64,000 bases of DNA from contig JBMFOU010000010.1 in assembly GCA_049969475.1 (NCBI GenBank), positions 1 to 64,000 of the forward strand, in the 5' to 3' direction. Made by a program: the position numbers and the translations under genes. Source of the stretch: UBA2030 sp049969475 (GTDB taxonomy: Bacteria; Bacteroidota; Bacteroidia; Bacteroidales; TTA-H9). The notes under the pieces are model-generated. The model was not told the origin of the DNA. It worked only from the letters and a program-made list of their open reading frames with translations, and did not search any database. Positions 1 to 10,400 of this stretch are shown here, piece after piece. Position 1 is the stretch's first letter; every line of letters starts with the position of its first letter.

Positions 1-2
1 GC

Positions 3-113
3 TTTTGTAAAATACACCTGTTTAACTACATCCATCTGATTAAATTTCTTGAGAACCCAGATAAGGACTGGCAGAAAACTTACGATGAATGGATGCAGCC
101 ATCGTTATTTTGA
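3..113 (+). CDS. C-terminal end of an unrecognised protein (partial)
   Basis: Frame 3 is open from the window edge to a TGA at 111-113 and gives 36 residues ending in ENPDKDWQKTYDEWMQPSLF. The other two plus-strand frames stop early. The charged and aromatic composition looks like real coding sequence, but the fragment is too short to assign a family. The gene begins upstream of the window. Confidence 0.35.
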   Translation, partial: FCKIHLFNYIHLIKFLENPDKDWQKTYDEWMQPSLF

Positions 114-293
114 GGGGTTTTATTTTTGAAAATTGACGAGGTTAAATCTTTAAAATACTGAATATCTGAGTATTGGAAAGCAAGATAATTAATTTTGTAT
201 TTTTATCGAACAATAGTGATTTAAAATAAGTCCCAGCATATTTAAACTAAATTTCCCAATCTGTCTTGGAATTTTCCATGAAACATTATTTTT

Positions 294-2957
294 TCAAGCT
301 GGAAGAGTAAAACAAAACCTGGCCCCCTTAGATGCATTGTTCTCAGCCCAAATTTGACCGCCATGAATTTCAACGAGTTCTTTACACAAAGGCAATCCCA
401 GGCCGGTGGAGGGCTCACCGTCGGTACCTCTGCGCTGAGCATTTCCAGTAACGGAAAAAAGATGAGGCAAAATATTTTCGGGAATACCCATGCCGGTATC
501 TTTTACTTCTACTACCATCTGTCCACCCGCTGACCTATGCGCTGATACCTTTACAAAGCCCCCGCGTTGCGTAAACTTAATGGCATTTGATATCAAATTT
601 CGCAAAATAGTTTCAAGCATACGCTCGTCGGCCTCAACCTCAATGGATTCGCTTACTGCATTGAGCAAACCGATCATTTTTCGCGAGGCCGTCACTGCCT
701 GGGTATCCAGTACACGAGAAATAACATTGCGTAATACTAACCGTCGCGGTTTGTACTCAAATACCCTACGCCTGATGCGGCCCCATTCCAAAAGGTTCTC
801 AAGCAAACCATACACATTATTGGCCGAAATCTGCAGGGAACGAGAAATTCGTTTTATTTCGCCGAGGGTCAGCCGATCCGATTCTTCGGCTAATAGTTCT
901 GTAATACCCAATATCGCCGACAATGGGCTTTTAAGATCATGGGCTATTAGGGAGAAAAACTTATCTTTTTCTGCATTAGCCTCCCTGAGGCTTTCTACCA
1001 ATTTTTTCAATTCTTCTTCTTTAGCCACCCGATCAGAAATATCGCGGGCCACTGCAATGACGCAGGGCAACCCAAAGTAAGTTCCCGGTCCCAGCACTAC
1101 TTCCTTTGGGAAAACACTGCCATCGGATCTGCGGCCCCAAAATTCAAAACGATGTACTTCCCCATAAAGGGCCTTTTCAAAGGCCGCAGCCACTCTATCC
1201 ATATCATTTTTGCCCTCAGCCGCAAGAAAATCTGGGGTCTTTCCAATAATATCCTGCTTATCATAACCATACATTTGCTCTGCTGCCCGATTCACATCCA
1301 TAAAGACCCCTTCCTCATCCTGAATATAAATGGCGTCTGATACACTATCGATGATATTCCGGTAGGTAATTTCGGAAATTTTCAACCTTTCCATTGTCCG
1401 GTGATATTCATCTACATCAAGATGTATCCCAACCACCCTGAGGGGTTTTCCCTCTTCATCGCGTGACAGTACGCAGGCTTTACCTCGAATCCACTTATAG
1501 TTTCCCTGGCGGGTACGTAAGCGAAATTCCGACTCAAAAGTATTTTCAATGGGATTATTAAACACATAATCAATTTCTTTTTCAACCCGTGAGCGGTCGT
1601 CGGGATGAATCAAATTAAGAAAAGCCTGATGGGTAGGAGCTATCTCCTGCTCCTGATAACCTAGCATCTCTGTCCAGGTGGAATTTCTGACAATACGCTG
1701 AGAGCTCAGATCCATGTCCCAGGTACCAAGGCGGGCCACCTCGTGCGCCAGGCGCAACCTTTCCCCGGTCTCAGCCAGTTCCTGCTGCATAGAGATGATA
1801 TGGGTCATATCCCGCTGCACACCAATGCATTGCACGATATCGCCCTGGGCATTTTTTACAAAAACCACACTCCCCTCAGCAATAAAAGTTTCACCTGTAT
1901 CTCTGGTCAATGGGAGCTGGTAATGCACTTTGCCCTTTTGCTGAAGCTCTTCAATAAACTCCACCATGGCCCCGGGCTGGTGCTGTAAAAAACTTCCCAG
2001 GGTACGGCCGATTATCTGCTCCATGCCTGCATGGTATTGATCAGCAAGGGATTGATTACATTTTACAACCTTAAATTGATTTGCCAATGCTACATATTCC
2101 CGGGGATTAAACGCCTGCAATTCATCCCACGTTAAGGTCTGCTTCGGCTCTGCAATATAGAAACCATCATCGGCCAGGGCAAAGAAATTTTCCAATAGGT
2201 TAAACGTCCTGGTGGCATTTTCCTCCAGCAAATGCTCCTGCGTAAAGTCCTGCACATAACAGACTATTGCATTAGGTCTGATTCGTATAGGAGTAATCAT
2301 GATTTGATGCAGAGCTCCCTCAGCGCTGACTGTATCGAATTTAAAATTTTTGTCCACTCTTCTCCCCAAAATATAATCTTGAAAGGTATTCTGGAGTACT
2401 TCAACTGCATCTGGCTTAACGAATTCGAAAATTGTTTTTCCCACAATCAAATTGCGGGGACACCCCAAAAGCTTTTCACCGGCCTGGTTTATCTGTAAAA
2501 TTACACCCGCATTGTTTACAAGCGCTATTACATCGGGAGCCTCTTCAAAAACATTGAAATAATTATGAAATTGGGGTTCCAGGCTATTTCCTGACTGAAC
2601 ATACTCCAATGTTTCAAAAATAGTTCCTAAAACAGCAACGTCCTCACCTGCATAATTATCCAGCAGCTTTTTTTTGCATTTGATAATCAACTTTTTTCTA
2701 TCAGACCGGGTCAGAAGTAGTTTTTGGATAGGCTGAGCCGGATGGACTGCCACTGGCACCACATCTTTGTCTGTGATAGGCGCTCCATTTTCCTGGCTAA
2801 AAAAATCCGAAACATGCCTTCCAACAATGCCTTCAACCTCAAGCCCCAGCAAACCGGCTGCTGCCTGATTACAATAAAGAATCTTACCCTCTTTATTGCT
2901 AATAAACAACGCCTGCGGAAACTCCCAGAGTATTGTTTCAGCCATGTGGACTGGCAT
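294..2957 (-). CDS. Multi-PAS sensor histidine kinase
   Basis: Sensor kinase of about 887 residues with roughly five consecutive PAS domains (about residues 5-110, 130-245, 255-395, 405-525 and 535-660). These are followed by a HisKA dimerisation domain with phospho-acceptor His in AHDLKSPL (near residue 673) and an HATPase_c domain with N-box NLISNAIKF, G1 box DTGMGIP and G2 box GLGLPLCKELVEIHGG. I see no transmembrane segment and no receiver domain, so it probably senses a cytoplasmic cue through PAS-bound ligands. No response regulator lies nearby, so its partner is unknown. I placed the start at MPVHMAE, behind a GGTGAGG stretch; an in-frame ATG at 2990 would add 11 residues. The ligand cannot be inferred. 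Confidence 0.9.
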   Translation of the reverse strand: MPVHMAETILWEFPQALFISNKEGKILYCNQAAAGLLGLEVEGIVGRHVSDFFSQENGAPITDKDVVPVAVHPAQPIQKLLLTRSDRKKLIIKCKKKLLDNYAGEDVAVLGTIFETLEYVQSGNSLEPQFHNYFNVFEEAPDVIALVNNAGVILQINQAGEKLLGCPRNLIVGKTIFEFVKPDAVEVLQNTFQDYILGRRVDKNFKFDTVSAEGALHQIMITPIRIRPNAIVCYVQDFTQEHLLEENATRTFNLLENFFALADDGFYIAEPKQTLTWDELQAFNPREYVALANQFKVVKCNQSLADQYHAGMEQIIGRTLGSFLQHQPGAMVEFIEELQQKGKVHYQLPLTRDTGETFIAEGSVVFVKNAQGDIVQCIGVQRDMTHIISMQQELAETGERLRLAHEVARLGTWDMDLSSQRIVRNSTWTEMLGYQEQEIAPTHQAFLNLIHPDDRSRVEKEIDYVFNNPIENTFESEFRLRTRQGNYKWIRGKACVLSRDEEGKPLRVVGIHLDVDEYHRTMERLKISEITYRNIIDSVSDAIYIQDEEGVFMDVNRAAEQMYGYDKQDIIGKTPDFLAAEGKNDMDRVAAAFEKALYGEVHRFEFWGRRSDGSVFPKEVVLGPGTYFGLPCVIAVARDISDRVAKEEELKKLVESLREANAEKDKFFSLIAHDLKSPLSAILGITELLAEESDRLTLGEIKRISRSLQISANNVYGLLENLLEWGRIRRRVFEYKPRRLVLRNVISRVLDTQAVTASRKMIGLLNAVSESIEVEADERMLETILRNLISNAIKFTQRGGFVKVSAHRSAGGQMVVEVKDTGMGIPENILPHLFSVTGNAQRRGTDGEPSTGLGLPLCKELVEIHGGQIWAENNASKGARFCFTLPA

Positions 2958-3043
2958 TACCTCACCATTCCTTCGTTCCGATTCCCACATAAAAAGTTAT
3001 AAAAGTTCGATGCTGGTAAAATTAGTAATAAATTTGGGGTGTT

Positions 3044-4777
3044 TTATTTTCTTTTTGAGAGAATAAATACCGAGCCCGAGGAGGGAGGTACCGAAAGCGC
3101 AATACCATCATAAGCAGCAATAAAGCCTTTGAAGTGAAATGGCTCAAATTCGAAAGAAGGCTGCAGGAGAAGAGGGGTAAGAGTAAAATCATCGTTCACG
3201 TCGAGCCCCATCACGCCATAAGCATGAATGGGGATATAAAGCCGGAAATGATGGGTATGTTGCGTATCGAAATTTGCGATGCATAGCAGCTTTTCTTCCT
3301 GGTTGTGTCGTATCCAGGCAAAAATTTTATCAGGATCTGGGCCAGGATGGTGCTGATTAACCCACATCAGGTCGTAAAACTGACCGTTGGCCAGGGCCTG
3401 ACGCTGGCAGAGATTAAGGAGGGAGACGTAGAAGTTACGAAGTTGTTTTTGTGATTCAGAAAGAAATTTTCCGTCAAATTTGCCCTCATTGACCCACTTT
3501 TGCATTTCGGGCATGCAGGTATAGTCGAAAATGCTGCTTCGTCCGTCGTCGCCGCTGAAGCCCGTCGCCCCCTCTGCGGGTTCGCCCACTTCCTGCCCAT
3601 TGTAAATTAACACAGGGCCCATATTCATGCAGGCGGTAACCAGCATTCCCGGGACGGCTTTAAAAGCATCACCAAGGAAGTAACGCGAAGCTAGGCGTAT
3701 TTCATCGTGGGTCTCCAGAAACCTAAGCATACGATCATCTTTCCCTTGCAGATTTTTCCAATGCTCGCTGAGCCGGCGGGCGGAGTGCCCCCACTGCATA
3801 ATGTCTCGCAAAATATTGTACAATCCTTCCTTATCGTACACATAGTCGAACCCGGCTGCTTCCAGAAAATTGTGATAGCGCCAGGGTTCGTAAATCTCGG
3901 CGATGAAAAGTGTTTGCGGGAATTTTTTCCTTACCTCGTTAATGGCAAATTTCCAGAAAGACACGGGGACCATGCCCGCCATGTCGCAGCGAAAGCCATC
4001 TATTCCCAGGGAGGCCCAGAACAGCAGAATATCTCTCATTTTGAACCACAACGGGGGCATGGGGTCGTAATGCTCCTGCCCTGAAAAAATATCATAGCCA
4101 TAGTTGAGTTTAACGGTATCGTACCAATCATAGATTGATGGACGCGCACTCATACAATCATTACCGCTGACCCGCGCCGGGGTTTCATAATAGGAAAGCG
4201 GATCTACATCTAGTACCCAGTCAGGACCGAAAGGTTCCACAAATTCAGGGGGATAAAAGGTTTGCCCCGGCAAATAATAAAAATCATTCTCAGGCCTGAA
4301 ACCGAATTGAGGATCATCGTTTTCACCCAGGTCAAGAACATTGGTAGGCTTTGCAATGGATTGATATTGTCGGGCCACATGATTGGGCACAAAATCGATG
4401 ATAACTTTAAGACCCTCCCTATGCGTACGCTGAACGAGGGCAATGAACTCGTCCAACCGACGGGCCGGTTTCTCTGCAAGGTCTGGGTCCACATCGTAAT
4501 AATCGCGAATAGCAAAGGGCGAACCAGCTCTACCCTTGGTAACTAAGGGATGGGAGGCAGGAAGACCGTATTCGCTGTAGTCGGTGCAGGTGGCATGCGA
4601 AACAATTCCTGTGTACCAGACATGCGTTGCACCAAATTCTCTAAGAGCTTTCAGCGCTTTGGAACTGATATCGTTAAACTTTCCGCATCCATTGTCTTTA
4701 AGCGTCCCCCCAACTACTGTCTGAGGACGCTTATTTCCGAAAAGCCGGGGAAAAAGCTGATAAATAATTGGTTTCAT
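3044..4777 (-). CDS. GH13 alpha-amylase family glycosidase
   Basis: A 577-residue enzyme with the four conserved regions of glycoside hydrolase family 13: DFVPNHV (residues 128-134), GFRCDMAG with the nucleophile Asp265, FIAEIYEP with the acid/base Glu294, and FLETHDE with the transition-state His-Asp at 357-358. A TIM barrel plus a C-terminal beta domain fits the length. There is no signal peptide, so it probably acts in the cytoplasm on imported or stored alpha-glucans. The preceding histidine kinase gene is about 85 bp downstream on the same strand, with no sign of a shared function. Exact specificity (amylase, maltogenic or transferase) cannot be decided by eye. Confidence 0.88.
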   Translation of the reverse strand: MKPIIYQLFPRLFGNKRPQTVVGGTLKDNGCGKFNDISSKALKALREFGATHVWYTGIVSHATCTDYSEYGLPASHPLVTKGRAGSPFAIRDYYDVDPDLAEKPARRLDEFIALVQRTHREGLKVIIDFVPNHVARQYQSIAKPTNVLDLGENDDPQFGFRPENDFYYLPGQTFYPPEFVEPFGPDWVLDVDPLSYYETPARVSGNDCMSARPSIYDWYDTVKLNYGYDIFSGQEHYDPMPPLWFKMRDILLFWASLGIDGFRCDMAGMVPVSFWKFAINEVRKKFPQTLFIAEIYEPWRYHNFLEAAGFDYVYDKEGLYNILRDIMQWGHSARRLSEHWKNLQGKDDRMLRFLETHDEIRLASRYFLGDAFKAVPGMLVTACMNMGPVLIYNGQEVGEPAEGATGFSGDDGRSSIFDYTCMPEMQKWVNEGKFDGKFLSESQKQLRNFYVSLLNLCQRQALANGQFYDLMWVNQHHPGPDPDKIFAWIRHNQEEKLLCIANFDTQHTHHFRLYIPIHAYGVMGLDVNDDFTLTPLLLQPSFEFEPFHFKGFIAAYDGIALSVPPSSGSVFILSKRK

Positions 4778-4888
4778 TGCGGCCAGATTTAATGTATAAA
4801 GTTACAACAAAGCCGCCTGAGTTGCAAACAGATTATCCAACGTATTCAGAAATCCACCAGTGTATAAAAATTATTTCCCCAAAATATT

Positions 4889-7493
4889 TCAATAATTAAA
4901 ACGAAGAAATACCAGGTATTGTGGAGCACGCAAGGGAATCGTAGTAAAGCTGTTGTAAAATATAGATAAATCAGTTATACGATACAAATCCTCAGATAAA
5001 ATATTATTAAGTATAACACCTGTTTCAACTTTATATTTTTCGATCCAGGGGATGCGATAACGAAATTCTGCCCCTAAAAGAAAATAATCGTCGGATTTTA
5101 ATCGGTAATGGGTAAGAATCATACTGCTATTCCCCAGAGTATTGAAATTTTTAGTGAATAAAAACTGTTGATTAAAGTAACTAGGCGAAGAGGTTTTTAG
5201 CTTCCAAATCGTTATTATTCAATAATTTATTCCAATTCAAATTCCAGGTAAAGTCAAACCAATTTGAATAGTAGGATAGCTGGGGCCTCAGAGTATAAAT
5301 ATAATTCTGACTTTCGGTTAAAAAATTATTCATCAGAAATTTCCCATGCATAAACTACCCGGAAAGATTAAACTTTAAATTAAGATGGGCCTCAGGTACT
5401 GACTTTGAGAGACTCAATAGCAATACACCTTGTCTCCTTAAATGCTCCAATTCCTTTAAGACAAGGTGGTGCATCCCCGTTTTATCGAGCGAGTCAGATG
5501 ATATATAATGCAACTCTTGCAAAGAATAGTTGCCTCTGAGCTGTGAATAGATCCCCGTATTAATTTCAGAAAACTTAAGGGATAAGCTAACGCTATTTAC
5601 AGGATAAATTGGGTTTAGGGGAGAAGTAAGGTTCCTCACAAAATAATCAGGGTTGTTTAAAATAAAACCAGTGGTGTAATCAGACAAATCCTATAAATTG
5701 TAAGTTCTTTTTAATGTGCCATTTAGTTGCAGATTTCCACTAAATTCATACTGAAAAGAAAAAACCGGCTCGATGAAAATAGATTTTTGGCGAAGTAAAA
5801 GATCTTCATAATAATTATCTATCCTTCTTATGAGAAAATTAACCGGTGTATAAAAAGAGGCCCAGACATGTCTCGTTCGATATGTTACAGTAGGAAGCAA
5901 ATAATTCCTTACATGAGAAAGTTGAATATGGTTTTTCAGCAAATAGTCGCTTTCCTCCCAATGAAAATTTGTATCTAATATTTTAAAATCAGACAAAATA
6001 ATATATTTCTGATAGGAAATGCCTGCACGCAGGCTATAGGTAAAATCTTTTTTAGCTGCAAAAAAAGAGGAATACGCCCCAAATGACCATCTGTCGGCGT
6101 CATAGCTCTGCTTGACTGAATCCGGTTCTACATTCTGCAATAAAAAGCCCGGAGATAATCTACGGATTAGGTTGGCGATTTTATCATGATTCAGATATGT
6201 ATAAAACTCAACGGGGTACTTCCATACATTGAAAATATATCTCGCATTCCAGAATACATTAGAAGGTTTTTGGGTATAATCTTCATTTCGGAGCATGCCG
6301 TTCCTTTTTCTGAAACCACTCTGCAGCCAATGGTCCCATTCAACTCCGAAATTATTATCTGAATTAAAGTTATCTGAATTTCTTTTTAAATTCAGCTTTA
6401 TTTCATCACCAGTATTATTTGAAATAAAGCGGTTCATTTCATTGAATATAAGTGTATCGTTAGGAAGATAATAATTACTTATACGATCCCATGTATAATT
6501 AACTTTATCTTTTTGACGGTTATAGGTCAAACGTATATCCCAGTTATTGTTCAGTTTTGTCAAAAAATTACCCGAAAATTTAAAAGAATTATTATCAACA
6601 TATTTGTTTGGGGGTATATTCAGTGTGGGCACACTTGAGGGAATTGGTGATAAAAGCTTCGGCGGATTGTCGTACCTATTTTCATTAAGGTTTAAGTATG
6701 TATTGTCGATATTAGAAAGTTTGCCCGAATTATGGGACATTATACCCAGAAGAGATTGCAATCCAGGCTGAAAAAGTATAGGTACGATGTTTAGGTCGTA
6801 GTCAAACCAAGGCATTCCACCCGCTACTACGGCATTTCCTGTCAGGGTAACCTGGTTTTTGATCCGAAAGTTCAAAATCACCTTATCTGATGTTGAATAA
6901 CTGCGAAGAATTTTAACAGGTTCAAAATTTTGAATTATTTCTACCGAGGCCACCCTATCGTATAGAAGATTCTGGGAAAGAAGACCATATTGCTGTTCGA
7001 GAAGGTTTTTCCCTTCAACATATATTCCACTTATAGCTTTTCCTTCATATAAAATTCGTCCGGAGTTTTCTACTTCTATACCCGGCATTCTTTGTAATAC
7101 ATCAGCAATGGTGCGGTCCTGCTGACGGGCATATAGCGCTACAAGATGGCTCAACGTATCACCCTTTTTTACAACTCTCTGCGCTTTGATGGTTATTTCA
7201 CTTAATTCTTTAGGCTCTGGCTTTAGCTTTATTCTTAACTCTTGAGAAAGATTCGGAATTTTTATGGAAAAATTCTCATAGGCGACTGAAGATATTTTCA
7301 AAAGAAGTGAATCCATGGGAAACCTGGTGGTAATCGAAAAACTACCATCCGCTTTTGTAATGTCAAATCCCAGTATCGAAACCGACCCCTCTCGAGGAAG
7401 AGTTACATGAAGATTGCTCAAAGAATTACCTTCAGTGTCAAAAACTTTTCCCGTAATTATCCCCTGAGATTTAATGGTACCAAGAAAAAACAT
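4889..7493 (-). pseudogene. Broken carboxypeptidase-regulatory/TonB-receptor-like outer membrane protein
   Basis: The N-terminal 600 residues are intact: a hydrophobic start, a carboxypeptidase-D-regulatory-like beta sandwich (GIITGKVFDTEGNSLS), then a plug-like segment (ADVLQRMPGIEVENSG) and early beta strands. The reading frame then meets an in-frame TAG at 5691-5693 and continues in the same frame with barrel-like sequence to a second TAG at 5355-5357. It continues again (FMHGKFLMNNF) to a +/-1 frameshift near 5210, after which the other frame runs to a natural-looking outer-membrane ending, LVFLRFNY. Without the lesions it would be a barrel of about 865 residues. This receptor type commonly neighbours GLPGLI genes, as here. 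Sequencing error is possible for one lesion but unlikely for three. Confidence 0.82.
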
Positions 7494-7688
7494 TGTAAAA
7501 ATATGATTACAAGGATGGTAGGAAGAGCACCTTTAAGTTTTGCAAGCATAATAATAGAATATTAGCCTCTATAGGGACATTCACAGTAATTTAGGATTAT
7601 TAACGGATTTAACCCGTAAAAATTATTGAAAAGTACATGGAATTTTGTATTCTATGCCAGTAAAGACAATAATGAAATGCCAAATAAA

Positions 7689-8519
7689 TTATTTGAGTTC
7701 AATAAAATTGTTTTCGCGCCTGAGCATGAGGTTTTCTGCCATTGTTTTTCTTACCTGCTCATCTGGTATAAGGTCAGCAGCAGGCTGTTTAATAAAATCT
7801 TCTATGAATTTCCTTTTCATTTCAAGGTATTTTTCCCGGGTTACATTTATGAAATTTTCATCCTGCAAACCAATAAAATCCTCAGGTTTAGGATTCTCCA
7901 TAGAAATGGCTTCAAAAACAAAATAATTTTTCGTGTCATTCATCTTGAGTATCAAACCGGGTAAACCCATAAATTTATAGGGGCCATTGTTGAGAGGAAT
8001 AGCCGGAGCAAACCATGCCTCCCATCTGCGTCCTCTATAGCTTACTAATGCTTTCTGCACAGTGTATCCTAAAATGGTCATAGTATCTACGGTGATTTCC
8101 CAATTTAAACTCAACTTTTCTTCATATTTAAGATGCCCCATTCCTACTATATAATCCCAATAAACAATTTTATTCCCTGAATTATATTTTAAAATCTTGT
8201 AATCTTCACTGGATATTTTGTCTGCGTTATTATAAGTCCAACGCTGGAGCTGCTCAACACTTTGAATTTTATCCATTTCACTTTCAAACCATAGTAATTT
8301 TTCATCGACAAAAAAGGATACCGAATCACCTATGAGCAATGACATGGTTCTTTTAGAGATTCGATCGCGGTTGGTTGAATCTTTGTTATAGTGATACTGG
8401 TAAACAACTTTATATCTGGGTTTATCAACCGGAATATATTCATGTCGTCTGAATAATTGAGCAAAAGAGGACTCAGCCAAACAAAAAGTTAATGCGAAAA
8501 TTACAAAAAATTTATTCAT
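7689..8519 (-). CDS. GLPGLI family exported protein
   Basis: About 276 residues with an N-terminal signal peptide (MNKFFVIFALTFCLAESSFA) and the family-defining motif KFMGLPGLILKMND near residue 185. GLPGLI proteins (TIGR01200) are Bacteroidetes-specific envelope proteins of unknown function, often encoded beside a regulatory-domain TonB-like receptor, which is the arrangement here, with the receptor 195 bp downstream. The reading frame is intact although both flanking genes are broken. I preferred the second Met as start because the signal peptide follows it directly; an ATG at 8525 would add two residues. Its role is not known. Confidence 0.88.
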   Translation of the reverse strand: MNKFFVIFALTFCLAESSFAQLFRRHEYIPVDKPRYKVVYQYHYNKDSTNRDRISKRTMSLLIGDSVSFFVDEKLLWFESEMDKIQSVEQLQRWTYNNADKISSEDYKILKYNSGNKIVYWDYIVGMGHLKYEEKLSLNWEITVDTMTILGYTVQKALVSYRGRRWEAWFAPAIPLNNGPYKFMGLPGLILKMNDTKNYFVFEAISMENPKPEDFIGLQDENFINVTREKYLEMKRKFIEDFIKQPAADLIPDEQVRKTMAENLMLRRENNFIELK

Positions 8520-8558
8520 AATCATTATTTTTATTGTGTCAAAAAATTAAAGAATAAT

Positions 8559-8582
8559 GCGGAGGCGCTGAGGCACCTCCGC
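8559..8582 (-). terminator. Hairpin between peptide remnant and GLPGLI gene
   Basis: The arms GCGGAGG and CCTCCGC form a 7-bp GC-rich stem with a 10-nt loop. On the minus strand a T-rich stretch follows (ATTATTCTTTAATTTTTT). It sits after the peptide reading frame and before the GLPGLI start, so it could end or attenuate transcription between the two. Confidence 0.55.
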
Positions 8583-8595
8583 TTCAAATAAAAGT

Positions 8596-8924
8596 TTAAT
8601 TAGGGTTACATCCACAATAAATTTCAACCCAATTCTTAAAATCTTGCTCATCGCATACTATTGCCATGAATGCAACTCCACTTGGGCAATAAACGGTTAC
8701 ATATACACAGGGAGGAGGGTCAGAGGGGCCAGGTACAGCAGGGAGTGCAAGAGGGAGAGAACAGGCTTCCTAGGCAGGGGTAGCTTGTTGGAAATTTTCA
8801 ATGGCTAATTTTGAAGGAATCAGGGAATTCTGGTGCTTCTCAATGTTTGCGGCCTTTCCTGCATAGCCACCTAAACTAAATACCAGAATCAATAAAACAT
8901 GTATTTATTAAAAATTCTGTCCAT
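8596..8924 (-). pseudogene. Broken small secreted Cys-rich peptide gene (NVEALA-like)
   Basis: An ATG at 8924 opens MDRIFNKYMFY and then hits TGA. A one-base shift restores a hydrophobic leader (ILVFSLGGYAGKAA), a segment IPSKLAIENFQQATPA, one in-frame TAG, and a Cys-rich tail ending in VEIYCGCNPN before TAA at 8596. Restored, it would be about 108 residues: signal peptide, short propeptide and a mature part with about six Cys. The propeptide resembles the LALANVEALA region of NVEALA-type exported peptides, from memory only. It lies directly upstream of the GLPGLI gene on the same strand. One frameshift and one amber codon argue that it is dead. Confidence 0.55.
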
Positions 8925-9576
8925 AACTGTGAATTTTAAGGTTAAATAATCATAATTTTACAAGTATAAGAAAAGGATATTAATTTTAATTTAAGATTAA
9001 AGTCCATTCCTGGAATATAAAACTCTATATTCAGGAATGGACGATAACAAATAAATTTATTTATAATAAATATATATCAACCAACCTATCCTTCATATAA
9101 GAATGAATAAAGTTTCTCGTATTTAGAATTCTATGCATTGCTATAGAAAACTCTTGTTAATTAAATAAACCGTTCAATTTTTGCCTGGAATTTTGGTCGG
9201 ATCAAATATAATAATAACAATGCTATTGTGTCAAGTCGGCTTAAGAATTTTTTCAGGATGGCTTAACTAAATGAATATCAAATTAAATAATGGGTATCAT
9301 CTAAATTAGACCCATCAGAATCCTTCGAGAAAAACAAGAGTCAGGGCCTATCCAACACTTTATGCACGCAGGCGGACGGTAAAACCATTTAGCTTCTTTC
9401 AAGGGTCATTTATCAACTCAATGGTTAAATCAAGAAACTTAAAAGCCTATACAGTCGCTTACGGATGGAAGCGATTGAATCAAAATTCATTTAATAATTA
9501 AAAATCAGACTAATGTCTAAAAGCTCAGGTATAAGCTATTTCAAGGAAGCATACAATGCAAGGACATTCAGATTAA
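8925..9576. other. AT-rich intergenic region without a recognisable gene
   Basis: About 650 bp with many stops in all frames. A weak minus-strand -7-like box (TATACTTG) lies some 40 bp upstream of the peptide remnant. I see no tRNA, long repeat or riboswitch signature. Confidence 0.6.
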
Positions 9577-10212
9577 TCAAGCACTGACGACCTGGTAATC
9601 TTTTGTAATAAGTAAATGCGCTCTGGGGCGAAGGGCCTGTACCATTTTGTGTTCCTGTTCCAGTACACGGGCCCGGTATTCATTCTGGGGCTCTTTGCCT
9701 CTAACAACCTGGGCCTTCTTGGTCTCGTGGTAAGTTAGTTCGATGAAAACGTTCAAATCGGTACCCTCTGTTTTTATCGCATAAAGTCCATCAATCACCA
9801 GAGCCTGAATATCCTTGAAATCGGTGATTAATTGATCCACTTGCTCGGTAACCAGATCCACACAGGGCATAGTAGCCGTTTTACCTTCTTTAAACTCCTG
9901 AATATTCCTGTAAATAGCATCCCAGTCGTATTCACCATATCCCACCACATTTTCAATTCCGTTGCTTATGCGCCATTCTTTGCGTTGTAGCGGATGGATA
10001 CGGTAATAGTTATCGATGTGCATAACTTTTGTGAGAATTCCATGAGCGCGCATTTCTTTGGCCAGTACGTGAGAAAGTTCTGACTTTCCCGAGCCTGACT
10101 CGCCACTGATGGCAATAATCATTTTGGGTTTGCCCATTTCGAGGACCTTTTTCAGGATAGCTGCCGCAGCTTCCCGGTGTTTATCAGTAATAAGCAAAAC
10201 ATCTCCTAACAT
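9577..10212 (-). CDS. Uridine kinase-like P-loop phosphotransferase
   Basis: A protein of 211 residues in the phosphoribulokinase/uridine kinase superfamily. The Walker A motif is IAISGESGSGKSELSH (near residue 35), and a Walker B-like strand LVIDGLYAIK follows about 110 residues later. The segment MHIDNYYRIHP resembles the substrate-binding lid of uridine kinases. A likely role is phosphorylation of uridine or a related small molecule in the cytoplasm. I chose the start at MLGDVLLITD because a TAnnTTTG -7 box lies about 30 bp upstream, which would leave an ATG at 10263 outside the transcript. It is divergent from the ribosomal-protein operon. The substrate is not certain. Confidence 0.75.
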   Translation of the reverse strand: MLGDVLLITDKHREAAAAILKKVLEMGKPKMIIAISGESGSGKSELSHVLAKEMRAHGILTKVMHIDNYYRIHPLQRKEWRISNGIENVVGYGEYDWDAIYRNIQEFKEGKTATMPCVDLVTEQVDQLITDFKDIQALVIDGLYAIKTEGTDLNVFIELTYHETKKAQVVRGKEPQNEYRARVLEQEHKMVQALRPRAHLLITKDYQVVSA

Positions 10213-10240
10213 GATGGTAGAAATTTTTAAACGGTGAGCG

Positions 10241-10248
10241 CAAAAATA
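10241..10248 (-). promoter_or_regulatory. -7 box of the uridine kinase-like gene
   Basis: TATTTTTG on the minus strand matches the Bacteroidetes TAnnTTTG -7 consensus. It predicts a transcript start about 20 nt ahead of the ATG at 10212, which supports the shorter start. Confidence 0.6.
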
Positions 10249-10339
10249 CCGCAAAAAATGCAACGAAAAAAAGTAACCTCAGACGTATTTCCCTTTAAAA
10301 ATTTCAGGGGGGATATTGTTTGGTTTCAGGAAGTTTTTG

Positions 10340-10347
10340 TACTTTTG
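10340..10347 (+). promoter_or_regulatory. -7 box of the rpsF operon
   Basis: TACTTTTG fits TAnnTTTG exactly, with a TTTG at 10319-10322 as a possible -33 element at slightly short spacing. The transcript would begin near 10353 and carry a leader of about 48 nt. That leader contains a small hairpin (TTACAG/CTGTAA, 10356-10371). Confidence 0.65.
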
Positions 10348-10400
10348 CAGTCCCATTACAGAATACTGTAAATAGTGTTAACATTTTAAAAATCAGTTTA

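Noticed and set aside
4889..8924. Amber codon recoding (TAG read as Gln) in the receptor and peptide genes
   Set aside because: All three TAG codons could be CAG-derived, but each gene also has a frameshift, and TAG is a normal stop elsewhere, for example at the end of cdd (50265-50267). Pseudogene decay explains the data better.
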